A program made the translations under genes and the position numbers. Under the pieces are notes generated by a model. It did not search any database. It saw only the letters and a list, made by a program, of their open reading frames with translations, and was not told the DNA's origin. DNA of 64,000 nucleotides from contig CAYOCP010000016.1 in assembly GCA_964402505.1 (NCBI GenBank), forward strand, positions 34,517-98,516, written 5' to 3'. The stretch comes from SLRI01 sp964402505 (GTDB lineage Bacteria > Pseudomonadota > Alphaproteobacteria > Geminicoccales > Geminicoccaceae). Below are positions 51,327-60,619 of the stretch, one piece after another. Position 1 is the first letter of the stretch; each line of letters opens with the position of its first letter.

Positions 51327-52085
51327 TCAATCCTGCCGCTCGCCGATGACGAAGCCGCCGCCCGAGGCGTCGAGGTGGGCGCCGCTGATGAAGGAGGCGG
51401 CGGGGGAGAGCAGCCAGCGTATGGCCTCGGCGATCTCGCCGGCCTCGCCGACGCGGTGCATGGCGATGGTCGAGGCGAGCCCGGCCTCGATCCGGGGATC
51501 GCCGAGCTGGCCGCTCGTCATGTCGGTGCGGGTCATGCCGGGACGGACCGCGTTCACGCGGATGCCGCTTTTGGCCACCTCCCTGGCGAGGCCGGTGGTG
51601 AAGGCATCGACGGCCGCCTTCGAGGCCGCATAGGCACTGGCCCCGGCGCGCCCGCCGATGGTGGCCGCCATCGAGGAGACGTTGACGATGGCCCCACCGC
51701 CTTCCGGCATCCGCCGCACCGCCTCGCGGCAGCAGAGCATGAGGCCGATGACGTTGACCGCCATCAACCGCTCGAGCCCGCCCCTCTCGAGATCCCGGAC
51801 CCGCGAGCGCATGCTGATCCCGGCGCTGTTGACGAGGCCGTCGACCGGCCCGAGCGCCTTCTCGGCGGCGTCGAAGAGGGCGATCACGTCGGCCTCCTGC
51901 GCCACGTCGCCCCGCACCGGCGCCGCGCGGCCGCCGGCCGCCTCGATCTCGGCCGCCAGCGCCAAAGCCGCATCGGCCCGGTCGCGATAGCCGATGGCGA
52001 CGGCGACACCGTCCCTCGCCACCAGCCGCGCCGTCGCGGCGCCGATGCCCCTGGCCCCTCCGGTGATCAGGCAGACGCTCGTCAT
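51327..52085 (-). CDS. SDR-family NAD(P) oxidoreductase
   Basis: A 252-aa classical short-chain dehydrogenase. The nucleotide site is LITGGARGIGAATARLVA, and the NNAG equivalent is VNSAGISM. The catalytic Ser-Tyr-Lys are in VNVSSMAATIGG and SAYAASKAAVDAF. The C-terminus SGAHLDASGGGF is standard. The substrate is unknown. It is the last of four minus-strand genes that begin with a LacI-type regulator and include a sulfatase and a GMC oxidoreductase. Confidence 0.88.
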   Translation of the reverse strand: MTSVCLITGGARGIGAATARLVARDGVAVAIGYRDRADAALALAAEIEAAGGRAAPVRGDVAQEADVIALFDAAEKALGPVDGLVNSAGISMRSRVRDLERGGLERLMAVNVIGLMLCCREAVRRMPEGGGAIVNVSSMAATIGGRAGASAYAASKAAVDAFTTGLAREVAKSGIRVNAVRPGMTRTDMTSGQLGDPRIEAGLASTIAMHRVGEAGEIAEAIRWLLSPAASFISGAHLDASGGGFVIGERQD

Positions 52086-52115
52086 GGTCGTGCTTCCCTT
52101 GCTCTCGATGGCGGA

Positions 52116-53726
52116 TCAGCGAAGTCGGGCGGCGACCAGATCCGCCGCCTTCTCGCCGATCATGATGCAGGTGGCGTTCGTGTTGCCGGAGATCATGGTG
52201 GGCATGATCGAGGCATCGGCGACCGAGAGCCCCTCGATGCCGCGCACCCGAAGCTCGGGGTCGACCACGGCACTCGCGTCCGTGCCCATCCGGCACGTCG
52301 AGACCGGATGATACTGGGTCGAGCCCACCCGCCGGGCCACATCGAGCAGCTCCGCGTCCGTTTGCGGGCCATCGTCGGGCAGGTACGCCTCGGGCCGGAA
52401 GCGCGCCAGGGCGGGCTGGGCCATGATCCTGCGGACGATGCGCATGCCCCTCACCACCACCGCCCGATCGGTTTCGTGATCGAGGTAATTGGCCAGCATG
52501 GCCGGCGGGTCCGTAGGCTTCGGACCCTTCAGCCAGAGTCTTCCCCGGCTCAGCGGGCGAAGCTGCGAGACGATGGGCGAGCAGCCCGGAAAATCGTGCA
52601 GATGCGCGGGACGATCGCCCGAGAGAGGGTTGAAGTGCAGCTGCAGGTCGGGCAGGTCGAGGGCCGCATCGCTTCTGATGAAGCCGCCGCAGAAGGAGGG
52701 TCCCGCCGCCAGGGCACCCTTGCGCAGAAAGGCGTAGCGGAGCGCTTCCCGCGCCTGCAGGAGGGGGCTGCGCATCACCTCGTTCAGCGTCTCCACGCCG
52801 TGCACGCGAAAGATCAGCTTGACCTGCAGGTGGTCCTGCAGCCCCTCCCCGACCCCCGGAAGGTCGAGCAGGGGGTCGATGCCGAGCTCTTGCAGATCAG
52901 ATGCCCTGCCGATGCCGCTCAGCATCAGGAGCTGCGGCGACTTGATCGCACCCGCCGAGAGCACGACGTGGCCGGCCCGAACGATGCCGTCGGCGAGCAC
53001 CACGCCGGCCGCCCGGCCGTTCTCGATCAGCACGCGATGCACCAGGGCGCGCGTGCGGATCTCGAGGTTGGCTCGGCCCTTGACCGGCGCCAGGTAGCCC
53101 TTGGCGGTGCTGCAGCGGCGGCCGTTTCTGGCGGTGAGCTGGTAGTAGCCGACGCCCTCCTGGTTGGCACCGTTGAAATCGTCGGTGCGCGGAAAGCCGG
53201 CCTCCGTGGCCGCCTCGATGAAGGCGTCGGAGAGCGGGTGCGGAGCGCGGGCATCGCTCACCCCGAGCGGCCCGCCCGCGCCGTGATAGGCGTCCGCGCC
53301 CCGCTCCTGGTCCTCCGCCCGGCGGAAATAGGGCAGCACGTCGGCGTAGGACCAGCCCACATTGCCGAGCTGCCGCCACATCTCGAAATCGGCCGCCTGG
53401 CCGCGCACGTAGAGCATGGCGTTGAGCGAGGAGGAGCCGCCGAGCACGCGGCCGCGCGGCCAGATCTGGCTTCTGCCCGAAAGCCCCGGCTCGATCTCGG
53501 TCTCGAAGTTCCAGCTCAGGTCCTCGTGCCAGATGGTCTTGAAGTAGCCGCCCGGGATGTGGATCCAGGGGTTCCAGTCCCTGCCGCCCGCCTCCAGCAG
53601 CAGCACCCGCCGCCTCGGATCGGCGGAGAGGCGGTTGGCGAGGACGCAGCCCGCCGAGCCGGCGCCCACGATGACGACATCGAAGACGGGCTCGCCCTCC
53701 GCCGCCACCCCCGCCTCAGCGCGCAT
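52116..53726 (-). CDS. GMC-family flavin oxidoreductase
   Basis: A 536-aa FAD enzyme of the choline-dehydrogenase/glucose oxidase class. The FAD motif is VVIVGAGSAGCVLANRLSA, with the GMC signature GRVLGGSSSLNAMLYVRGQ. The active-site His lies in STQYHPVSTCRMG; SGNTNATCIMIGEKAADL is the C-terminal FAD-binding end. These enzymes oxidise alcohol groups of sugars, polyols or choline. It overlaps the sulfatase gene by 11 bases. Confidence 0.9.
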   Translation of the reverse strand: MRAEAGVAAEGEPVFDVVIVGAGSAGCVLANRLSADPRRRVLLLEAGGRDWNPWIHIPGGYFKTIWHEDLSWNFETEIEPGLSGRSQIWPRGRVLGGSSSLNAMLYVRGQAADFEMWRQLGNVGWSYADVLPYFRRAEDQERGADAYHGAGGPLGVSDARAPHPLSDAFIEAATEAGFPRTDDFNGANQEGVGYYQLTARNGRRCSTAKGYLAPVKGRANLEIRTRALVHRVLIENGRAAGVVLADGIVRAGHVVLSAGAIKSPQLLMLSGIGRASDLQELGIDPLLDLPGVGEGLQDHLQVKLIFRVHGVETLNEVMRSPLLQAREALRYAFLRKGALAAGPSFCGGFIRSDAALDLPDLQLHFNPLSGDRPAHLHDFPGCSPIVSQLRPLSRGRLWLKGPKPTDPPAMLANYLDHETDRAVVVRGMRIVRRIMAQPALARFRPEAYLPDDGPQTDAELLDVARRVGSTQYHPVSTCRMGTDASAVVDPELRVRGIEGLSVADASIMPTMISGNTNATCIMIGEKAADLVAARLR

Positions 53727-55167
53727 CCGCCATCCAGTCGCGCGTCAGGTAGTTGCTCTCGATCAGCCAGTCGCGAAGCACCGCCAGCAACTCCTCGCGA
53801 ATGGCCGCACGACCCGGGTCGTCCCAGAGATTTCGGACCTCGCCCGGATCCGCCTCGAGGTCGAAGAGCTGGCCGAACGAGGCGCCCTTGAAATGGACGA
53901 GCTTGTGCCGCCGGTCGCGGACCATGGTGATGAACTCCGAGCCCGTGAGGTTGGTGTCGCCCGCCTGCTCGCAGAAGACATGGCTGCGCGCCTGCCAGTC
54001 CCGCCCCTCGAGCGCCGGCAGGAGCGAGCGCGCCTCGAAGCTCTCCGGCACGGCACAACCGGCGAGCTCCAGAATGGTGGGTCCGAGATCGAAGAGCTGG
54101 CAGAGCCCCTCCACCCTCCGGCCGGCCTCGAACCGGCCGGGCGACCAGGCGACGAGCGGCGTGCGGGTGACGCAGTCGTACATCGACCACTTCTGGATCA
54201 TGCCATGGTCGCCCATGCAGTCGCCGTGATCGGAGGCGAAGAAGACGACGGCGTTCTCGAGATAGCCCTGGCGATCGAGCGCCTCGAGCAGGGCCTCGAT
54301 GCCGTCGTCGATCATCGTCACATTGGCACCGTAATGGGCCCAGAGGCGATGGAGCTGCTCCTCGGTCGGGTTCAGGCTCCAGGCGACCGAATCGTGGTCG
54401 ACCTCGGCGTCGTGCCGGCGCTTCTCCTTGAAGGGCGGCGGCAGCGCATCGAGCTCGCCGGCACTCGGCCTCGGGATCGGAATGTCGTTGCGCCGAAGAT
54501 AGGGCTCCGCATAGCGGCGGGTCGGATCGTAGGGCGGATGGGGCCCGGGAAAGCCCACCTGGAGGAAGAGCGGCTCGGTCACCGGATAGGTCTCGACCCA
54601 CCATTTCGCCATGTTGCCGACGAAGACGTCGGAATGAAGGTGCTCCGGCAGCTCCCATTCGAAGGCGCCGAGGCGCTCCTTGTAGTCGCCGCGCTTGCGG
54701 TACTCGACCCGTTGCTGCTTCTTCAGCCCGTGCGCCGCGAGAGCCTTGTCCCACTCGTCGAAATACCAGCGACCCTCCATGTAGCGGTCCTTGTTCTCGA
54801 CCACGTAGCGCTCGTGGAAACCGGCCGGCGCGTTGTAGGGAATGGTGTGCATCTTGCCGATATTGACGCAGCGATAGCCGGCATCGGCGAGCTTCTCCAC
54901 CCAGGTTCGGGCCCAGGGCTGGCCGTTCCGCAGGACACCCGTGGTGTGCGGGAAGTAGCCCTTGAACAGGCTCGCCCGGCAGGGCACGCAGGAGGCGGCG
55001 GTGATGTGGCAGTCGGTGAAGACCTGCCCCTCGCCGATCAGCCGGTCGAGCGTCGGCGTCCGCACCCATGAAGCGCCCAAGGCATTGATCGTATCGAAGC
55101 GCTGCTGATCGGTCATGATCAGGATGATGTTGGGCCGCCCGCCGGCTGCCTGCTCTCGGGCCGTCAT
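53716..55167 (-). CDS. Type I sulfatase (formylglycine-dependent)
   Basis: A 483-aa sulfatase of the alkaline-phosphatase fold. Metal ligands appear in IILIMTDQQR and FFASDHGDCMGDHGM; the catalytic motif CVPCR (Cys60 in this numbering) fits CxPxR, where the Cys is converted to formylglycine. No signal peptide is visible, so it acts in the cytoplasm. The substrate would be a sulfate ester imported by the adjacent transporter (inference). I start at the ATG at 55167; a longer version from 55224 adds a repeat-encoded N-terminus. It overlaps the GMC gene. Confidence 0.85.
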   Translation of the reverse strand: MTAREQAAGGRPNIILIMTDQQRFDTINALGASWVRTPTLDRLIGEGQVFTDCHITAASCVPCRASLFKGYFPHTTGVLRNGQPWARTWVEKLADAGYRCVNIGKMHTIPYNAPAGFHERYVVENKDRYMEGRWYFDEWDKALAAHGLKKQQRVEYRKRGDYKERLGAFEWELPEHLHSDVFVGNMAKWWVETYPVTEPLFLQVGFPGPHPPYDPTRRYAEPYLRRNDIPIPRPSAGELDALPPPFKEKRRHDAEVDHDSVAWSLNPTEEQLHRLWAHYGANVTMIDDGIEALLEALDRQGYLENAVVFFASDHGDCMGDHGMIQKWSMYDCVTRTPLVAWSPGRFEAGRRVEGLCQLFDLGPTILELAGCAVPESFEARSLLPALEGRDWQARSHVFCEQAGDTNLTGSEFITMVRDRRHKLVHFKGASFGQLFDLEADPGEVRNLWDDPGRAAIREELLAVLRDWLIESNYLTRDWMADAR

Positions 55168-55174
55168 GTCGTGG

Positions 55175-55219
55175 GCCTCATGGATAAGAGCCTCATGGAT
55201 AAAAGCCTCATGGATAAGA
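55175..55219. repeat. Three 15-bp tandem repeats at the sulfatase start
   Basis: The unit GCCTCATGGATAAGA occurs three times (unit 2 has one change). On the sulfatase strand each unit contains ATG and GAGG; the last GAGG lies 8 bases before the ATG at 55167. If translated, it encodes (L/F)IHEA repeats. Copy-number changes would keep the frame (15 bases). Confidence 0.75.
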
Positions 55220-55261
55220 GCCATGGGTAGCGTGCCTGATGGTGCTCTTCGGACCGGCCCT

Positions 55262-56359
55262 TCATTTCGCCGTCTCCTCGATCATGGTGGATCGACCCGC
55301 GCGCCGGCAGGATGCCGGCTGTCGGGCCGTGCTGGCCCGCACGACCAGCTCGGGCTCGAAGAGCCGTTCTTTCGGTGCTGCCCCTTCGATGCGGGCGAGG
55401 ATGACCGCCGCCGCGGCCCGGCCGAGCTCGGCGCGTGGCGGACGGAGCGTGGTCAGGGACGGGGTGACGCAGCCGGCGGCCTCGTTGTCGCCGAAGCCGA
55501 TCACGCCGATCTCGTCCGGCACCGCACGGCCGAGACGGGCGAGGCCGCGCAGGGCGCCCATGGCGATGACGTCGCCGTTGCAGGCGATACCGTCGATGTC
55601 CGGACGTTCACCGATCAGCCGCCGGACCAGCGCCTCGCCGAGATCGGCGCTGCCGCCGTCGGCCGCGGTGACGATGTGGGGCTCGCACGCCCGCTCCCGA
55701 AGGGCGCGGCGAAAGCCGTCGAGCCGGCGCTGCGCCCGGTAGTCGTGGCGGCGCACGCAGCCGATGAAGGCGAGCCGCCGGCAGCCCCGCTCGAGGAGGT
55801 GCAACGCCTGGCGCCGGCCGATCGCCCCGTGGTCCATGCCGACCGCGGAATCGATGCGGCTCGCTCCCGCCTCCCACATCTCGACGACCGGCAGGCCGGC
55901 GGCGCGCAGGAGCGCGGCCGCGCGCGGATGATGATCCGTGCCGACCAGGGCGATGGCCGCCGGCCGCCAGCTCAAAAGGGCGCGGACCAGTCGCAGCTCC
56001 TCGTCGAGATCGTAATGGCCGTTGCCGATCATGACGCTGAGCCCGGCGCGGCCGAGATCGTCCTGGAGCGCGTCGATCATCGCCGCGTACTCGGAATAGA
56101 AGAGCGAGGTGACGACGACGCCGACCACCCTGTTGCGCGCTCCGGCGAGGCCGCCGGCGAGCTGGTTGGGCACGTAGTCGAGCTCGTCGAGCACCGCCTC
56201 GATATGCCGGCGCAGCTCGGGCCGCACCGTCTGCGGCGCGCGGATCGCGCGCGATACGGTGTTGATCGAGACCCCCGCCCGGAGCGCCACGTCCTTGAGC
56301 CGCACCGTCCGCCGCGCCAACGCCGGTGCGCCGACAGGTTCCGGAACGGCGTCGGCCAA
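55262..56359 (-). CDS. LacI-family transcriptional regulator
   Basis: A 365-aa LacI-type repressor. The HTH is TVRLKDVALRAGVSINTVSR with the hinge helix ending in QLAGGLAGAR. The ligand-binding domain begins RVVGVVVTSLFYSEY and ends with GVIGFGDNEAAGCVTPSLTT. I start at the TTG at 56359 with GGGGAGG 9 bases ahead; a TTG at 56386 gives 374 aa. It is divergent from the sugar-binding protein gene, with a palindrome between them, so it very likely controls the locus. Confidence 0.88.
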   Translation of the reverse strand: MADAVPEPVGAPALARRTVRLKDVALRAGVSINTVSRAIRAPQTVRPELRRHIEAVLDELDYVPNQLAGGLAGARNRVVGVVVTSLFYSEYAAMIDALQDDLGRAGLSVMIGNGHYDLDEELRLVRALLSWRPAAIALVGTDHHPRAAALLRAAGLPVVEMWEAGASRIDSAVGMDHGAIGRRQALHLLERGCRRLAFIGCVRRHDYRAQRRLDGFRRALRERACEPHIVTAADGGSADLGEALVRRLIGERPDIDGIACNGDVIAMGALRGLARLGRAVPDEIGVIGFGDNEAAGCVTPSLTTLRPPRAELGRAAAAVILARIEGAAPKERLFEPELVVRASTARQPASCRRAGRSTMIEETAK

Positions 56360-56405
56360 GACCACTCTCCTCCCCGGTTGCGCCAACAGGGCAACGATCC
56401 CGAAA

Positions 56406-56426
56406 TGAGCGTTGCGTTAGCGCTCA
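56406..56426. promoter_or_regulatory. Palindrome, LacI-type operator candidate
   Basis: TGAGCG (56406-56411) faces CGCTCA (56421-56426) with 9 bases between. The inner AGCGCT is itself palindromic, as in many LacI-family sites. It lies in the divergent gap between the regulator and the binding-protein gene. Confidence 0.5.
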
Positions 56427-56520
56427 CTTTTGTTACCCTGCACCAGGATGAGCGGTCGAGGCAAGCGGAACGTCAACGCGGCGCCGACGGAAGACGGCGC
56501 TCAACTCGGGGAGGCTCCTG

Positions 56521-57924
56521 ATGGATTTGGACAGAAAGAACCGGCCGAGCGGCGCTCGCGCCACGCTCGGCGCGGCCCGTCTGCACCGGCGCCGGCTCCT
56601 GCAGGGTGCCCTCGCCGGCTCGGCGGCCCTGGCGGTCGGCCTCAGGGCGCCGGCGGTGCTCGGCCAGGCCAAGCCCTTCGCCGGCGTGACCCTGCAGGGC
56701 GCCTCCTTCGCCAGCACCTTCTTCGGCTATCTCGAGAACTACATCCCGGAATTCGAGGAAGCGACGGGGATGAAGGTCAACTTCGTCACCAACGCCTTCC
56801 CTGTCTTCAACCAGCGCACCGACCTCGAGCTCTCGACCAAGGGCAGCGCCCTCGACGTCATCAACGTCACCTTCATCTATTCCGGCCGCTGGATCGGCGC
56901 CGGCTGGGTCGAGAACCTGAAGCCTTTCGTCGAGGATCCCAACCTCACACCCGACGACTGGGCACCCGAGGATTTCGTCGGCGGCACCATGGCCTCGCTC
57001 TCGGACGCCAACGGCGATCCGCACGGGTTCCCCTGGGAGGCCGGGGCCATGATCCTCGGTGCCTCGCGTGCCGACCTGCTCGACCAGAAGGGGCTCTCGC
57101 TGCCGACCACCTTCGACGAGCTGATGAACGTCTGCGAGATGACCAAGGGCATGGAGCGGGTGGCGCCCTTCACCGCCGACAAGCTGCACCACTGGAACTG
57201 GATTCCGTATCTCATGGGCTTCGGCGGGCACGTGTTCAAGGACCCGCCGAGCAACCTCACGCCGACCTGGGACACGCCCGAGGCGGCCGAGGCCGCCGAC
57301 TATTACGGCCGGCTGCTGAGCGAGTACGGGCCCCCCGGCGTGCTCTCCTTCACCGACGACCAGGCGATGCAGTCGCAGAAGACCGGCCGCGCGAACATCA
57401 GAACGCAAGCGATCACCTGGATGGTGCCGCTTTCCAAGGACCCGGACAGCCGGGTGAAGGACACGGTCCGCTACGGGCTCGTGCCGGGCGGCCCGGCCGG
57501 CGCCTTCCCCGGCTCCAACAGCCACGGATTCGGCATTCCGGTAGGATCGAAGAACAAGGAGGCCGCCTGGGAGTTCATCAAGTGGGCGGTCGGCAAGGAG
57601 ACCACGCTCAGGATGCTCGCGGAGCACGGCTATCCGAGCGTCTGCCGACGCTCGATCATCGACACCCAGCTCTTCAAGGATACGCTGACCCTGAACGGCC
57701 AGGACGTCGCCTCGCTCTATCTCCAGGTGCTGGAGCTCGGCGGCAAGGGCGGCTACATGAAGTACCGCACCGTGCCGCAGTTCCCGCAGGTCGGTGACAA
57801 GATCAACAAGGCGATCGAGAAGGTGGCGACCGGCCAGGCGACCGGTGCCGAGGCGATGGCCGAGGCCCAGGCCGAGGCGGTCGCCGACCTCAAGAAGTCC
57901 GGCGTGCAGATCGACGCCGGCTGA
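56521..57924 (+). CDS. CUT1-type ABC transporter sugar-binding protein (LacI-linked)
   Basis: A 467-aa binding protein. The signal RRRLLQGALAGSAALAVG looks like a Tat or long Sec signal. The mature domain has FFGYLENYIPEFEEATGMKV and TLRMLAEHGYPSVCRRSIID. The ligand is unknown. It is divergent from the LacI gene and followed 4 bases later by the first permease. Confidence 0.85.
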   Translation: MDLDRKNRPSGARATLGAARLHRRRLLQGALAGSAALAVGLRAPAVLGQAKPFAGVTLQGASFASTFFGYLENYIPEFEEATGMKVNFVTNAFPVFNQRTDLELSTKGSALDVINVTFIYSGRWIGAGWVENLKPFVEDPNLTPDDWAPEDFVGGTMASLSDANGDPHGFPWEAGAMILGASRADLLDQKGLSLPTTFDELMNVCEMTKGMERVAPFTADKLHHWNWIPYLMGFGGHVFKDPPSNLTPTWDTPEAAEAADYYGRLLSEYGPPGVLSFTDDQAMQSQKTGRANIRTQAITWMVPLSKDPDSRVKDTVRYGLVPGGPAGAFPGSNSHGFGIPVGSKNKEAAWEFIKWAVGKETTLRMLAEHGYPSVCRRSIIDTQLFKDTLTLNGQDVASLYLQVLELGGKGGYMKYRTVPQFPQVGDKINKAIEKVATGQATGAEAMAEAQAEAVADLKKSGVQIDAG

Positions 57925-57928
57925 CCCC

Positions 57929-58885
57929 GTGCAGCGGTCGGGCGAGCTCGCCGCGCGCCGGTCGACGGCGGCCGACGCGCCGCCGGCCGGCCAGGCCCGC
58001 CGCTTCGAGCACCAGCGCCGGCGGTTCTGCAACCACCTGCTCCTGCCGGCGCTGGCAGCGCTCATGGTCGTGACCCTGCTGCCGACCGTCTATCTCGTCC
58101 TCGTCAGCCTGACGCCGCTCGATCTCGCCCGGCCCGAGACGCATTGGGATTTCTCGCGGCCCCTGGCACAGTACCGAAACGTCCTGCACGACACCCGGCT
58201 GCACAACTCGCTCTGGGTGCAGGCCAAGCTCTCGTTCTGGACCGTGGCCCTCCAGGTGGTGCTGGGCTTCCTCTTCGCGCTTCTGCTCAATGTCAGCTCC
58301 AAGGTGCTGATGGCGCTGCGCACCGTCTTTCTCATCCCCATGGTGCTGCCGCCGATCGTCGTCGCGATCATCTGGAAGGTGCTCTACACGCCCGACATCA
58401 GCCCGTTCCACTGGGCCACGGAGGCGCTCGGCTTCGTCGTCCCGTCGCTGATCACCGATCCCGACTGGGCCCTGACCGCGATCATCATCGCCGACGTCTG
58501 GGAGTGGTTCCCCTTCGTCATGCTGATGGTGCTGGCCAGCCTGCAGATGATGCCGTCGGAATACATCGAGGCGGCCCGGGTCGACGGTGCCTCGGTCCTG
58601 CAGCTCACCTTCCACGTCACCCTGCCCTACCTCAAGGGTGTCCTTCTGGTGGCCGCCCTCTTTCGCCTCGTCGACAGCATCAAGGCCTTTCCGCTCATCT
58701 ACATCCTGACCGACGGCGGGCCCGGCACGGTGACCGAGGTGACCAACTACTACTCGTTCATCCAGGCCTTCAACTTCTCCTATCTCGGCTTCTCGAGTGC
58801 CATCACCGTGGTGCTGGTCGCCATCACCGTCCTCTTGAGCTGGCTGATCATCCGCATCGTGGGCTGGGGGCAGCGTGTCGACTAG
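57929..58885 (+). CDS. CUT1 sugar ABC transporter permease (MalF type, LacI-linked)
   Basis: A 318-aa permease. An Arg-rich N-terminus precedes LLPALAALMVVTLLPTVYLV; the EAA loop is EAARVDGASVLQLTFHVTLP. The start is the GTG at 57929, 4 bases after the binding-protein stop. It overlaps the next permease by 11 bases. Confidence 0.87.
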   Translation: MQRSGELAARRSTAADAPPAGQARRFEHQRRRFCNHLLLPALAALMVVTLLPTVYLVLVSLTPLDLARPETHWDFSRPLAQYRNVLHDTRLHNSLWVQAKLSFWTVALQVVLGFLFALLLNVSSKVLMALRTVFLIPMVLPPIVVAIIWKVLYTPDISPFHWATEALGFVVPSLITDPDWALTAIIIADVWEWFPFVMLMVLASLQMMPSEYIEAARVDGASVLQLTFHVTLPYLKGVLLVAALFRLVDSIKAFPLIYILTDGGPGTVTEVTNYYSFIQAFNFSYLGFSSAITVVLVAITVLLSWLIIRIVGWGQRVD

Positions 58886-59717
58886 GACCGGCTACCAGGC
58901 GCACCTGAAATGGCAGCGATTCTGGCTGCACGTCCTCGTCGTCGTGCTCGTGCTCCTGGTGATGTTCCCCTTCGTCTGGCTCTTGATCATGTCGTTCAAG
59001 ACCGTCGACGACATCTTCGCCTGGCCGCCCAAATGGCTCTTCGTGCCGACGATCGAGAACTACACGGGCCTCTGGGAGGGTGACTTTCCGAAGAGCTTCG
59101 CCAACAGCCTGATCGTCAGCACCGGCTCGACCGCGATCGCCATCCTGCTCGGCGTGCCGGGCGCCTACGCGCTCTCGCGCATGGAGCTCGGCCGGAGCAA
59201 CCAGCTCAGCATCCTCATCCTGGCGAGCCGCATGGCGCCGCCGATCGCCTTCACCATTCCCTACTTTCTGGTCTACCGCTACGTCGATCTGCTCGACACG
59301 CGGATCGGCCTCGTCGTCATCTATTTGACCTTCAACCTCTCGCTCGTCATCTGGCTGATGCGGAGCTTCTTCGATGCGACACCGCGCGCCCTCGAGGAGG
59401 CTGCCTGGATCGACGGTGCGAGCCTCTGGCAGTCCTTCGTCAGGATCATCCTGCCGCTCTCCGGGCCCGGGCTCGCGGCCACGGCGATCCTCTGCTTCCT
59501 CTACTCCTGGAACGACTTCTTCTTCGCCCTCATCCTGACCCGGACCGAGGCGACCACGGCTCCCGTCGCCATCGTCAACTTCATGAACTACGAGGGCTGG
59601 GCCTGGGGCAAGATCGCCGCCGGCGGCACCATGGTCATGCTGCCGGTACTCGTCTTCTCCTTCCTGGTCCGCCGCTTCCTGATCCAGGGCATGACGGCCG
59701 GAGCGATCAAGGGATGA
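58875..59717 (+). CDS. CUT1 sugar ABC transporter permease (MalG type, LacI-linked)
   Basis: A 280-aa permease: VLVVVLVLLVMFPFVWLLIM helix, EEAAWIDGASLWQSFVRIIL as EAA loop, FLYSWNDFFFALILTR near the end. The start is GTG at 58875 within the end of the preceding gene. As in the first CUT1 locus, no ATPase gene is present. Confidence 0.87.
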   Translation: MSTRTGYQAHLKWQRFWLHVLVVVLVLLVMFPFVWLLIMSFKTVDDIFAWPPKWLFVPTIENYTGLWEGDFPKSFANSLIVSTGSTAIAILLGVPGAYALSRMELGRSNQLSILILASRMAPPIAFTIPYFLVYRYVDLLDTRIGLVVIYLTFNLSLVIWLMRSFFDATPRALEEAAWIDGASLWQSFVRIILPLSGPGLAATAILCFLYSWNDFFFALILTRTEATTAPVAIVNFMNYEGWAWGKIAAGGTMVMLPVLVFSFLVRRFLIQGMTAGAIKG

Positions 59718-59802
59718 CCCCGAACCACGAGCGCGATGCCCGCGCCGACCGCGCCGCAAGGCCCCTTTGGCCCAAGCTCCACATTCCCCTCAGGAGAAAA
59801 GA

Positions 59803-60609
59803 ATGCGTCAGCCATCCGGCAAGACCAGGCTCTACGCCCTGCTCGCCCATCCCGTGGCGCATGTCCGGGCAAGCGAGTTCTTGAATCCGTTCTTCGAGGC
59901 GGCCGGCCGCGACGGCTTCCTCGTGCCGTTCCACGTCCTGCCGGAGGATCTCGAGGACCTGGTTCCGCGGCTCCTGGCGATCCGCAATCTCGGCGGCTTC
60001 ATCGTCACCATCCCGCACAAGCCGGCCATGTGCCGGATGTGCCGGACCCTGGGGCCGGGGGCGAAGGCCACGGGCACGGCGAACACCATCCGCATCGAGA
60101 AGGACGGCAGCCTGACCGGCGACATGTTCGACGGGCTCGGCCTCGTCGAAGGCTGCCGCGGCAACGGCATCGAGCCTGGGGGCAAGGCCGTCCTCCTGGT
60201 CGGTGCCGGCGGCGCCGGCCGGGCCATCGCCTTCGCCCTCGCCGAGGCCGGCGTTGCGAAGCTCACCGTCGCCAACCGCACGGCGGCGCGGGCCGAGACG
60301 CTCGCGGCCGATGTCGCGAAGGCCTTCCCCAACGTGCCGGTGACCGCCGGGCCCGCCGACGCCACGGGCCACGATATCGTCATCCAGGCCACCTCGCTCG
60401 GTCTCGAGGAGGGCGACCCGCTGCCCATGGACCCGGCGACGCTGCAGCCCGCGATGCAGCTCTTCGACATCGTCGCCGCTCGCGACACCGAGCTCATGAC
60501 CGAGGCCAGAATGCGCGGCCTCAGAACGGTGGTCGGCGGCCGGCCGATGATCGAGCATCAGGCCAGGGCGCAGATCGCCTTCCTCGACCCGCCACAGCTT
60601 CCTGCCTGA
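59803..60609 (+). CDS. AroE-like shikimate/quinate dehydrogenase family protein
   Basis: A 268-aa protein of the shikimate dehydrogenase superfamily. The substrate domain has GFIVTIPHKPAM (catalytic Lys) and DMFDGLGLVEG (Asp-Gly). The NAD(P) domain has VLLVGAGGAGRAIAFALAEA. Given its catabolic neighbours, it is unlikely to be the biosynthetic AroE and may oxidise a cyclitol or hydroxyacid. The start is the ATG at 59803, with AGGAG 7 bases ahead; upstream codons lack homology. Confidence 0.82.
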   Translation: MRQPSGKTRLYALLAHPVAHVRASEFLNPFFEAAGRDGFLVPFHVLPEDLEDLVPRLLAIRNLGGFIVTIPHKPAMCRMCRTLGPGAKATGTANTIRIEKDGSLTGDMFDGLGLVEGCRGNGIEPGGKAVLLVGAGGAGRAIAFALAEAGVAKLTVANRTAARAETLAADVAKAFPNVPVTAGPADATGHDIVIQATSLGLEEGDPLPMDPATLQPAMQLFDIVAARDTELMTEARMRGLRTVVGGRPMIEHQARAQIAFLDPPQLPA

Positions 60610-60619
60610 GGGGACCCGC

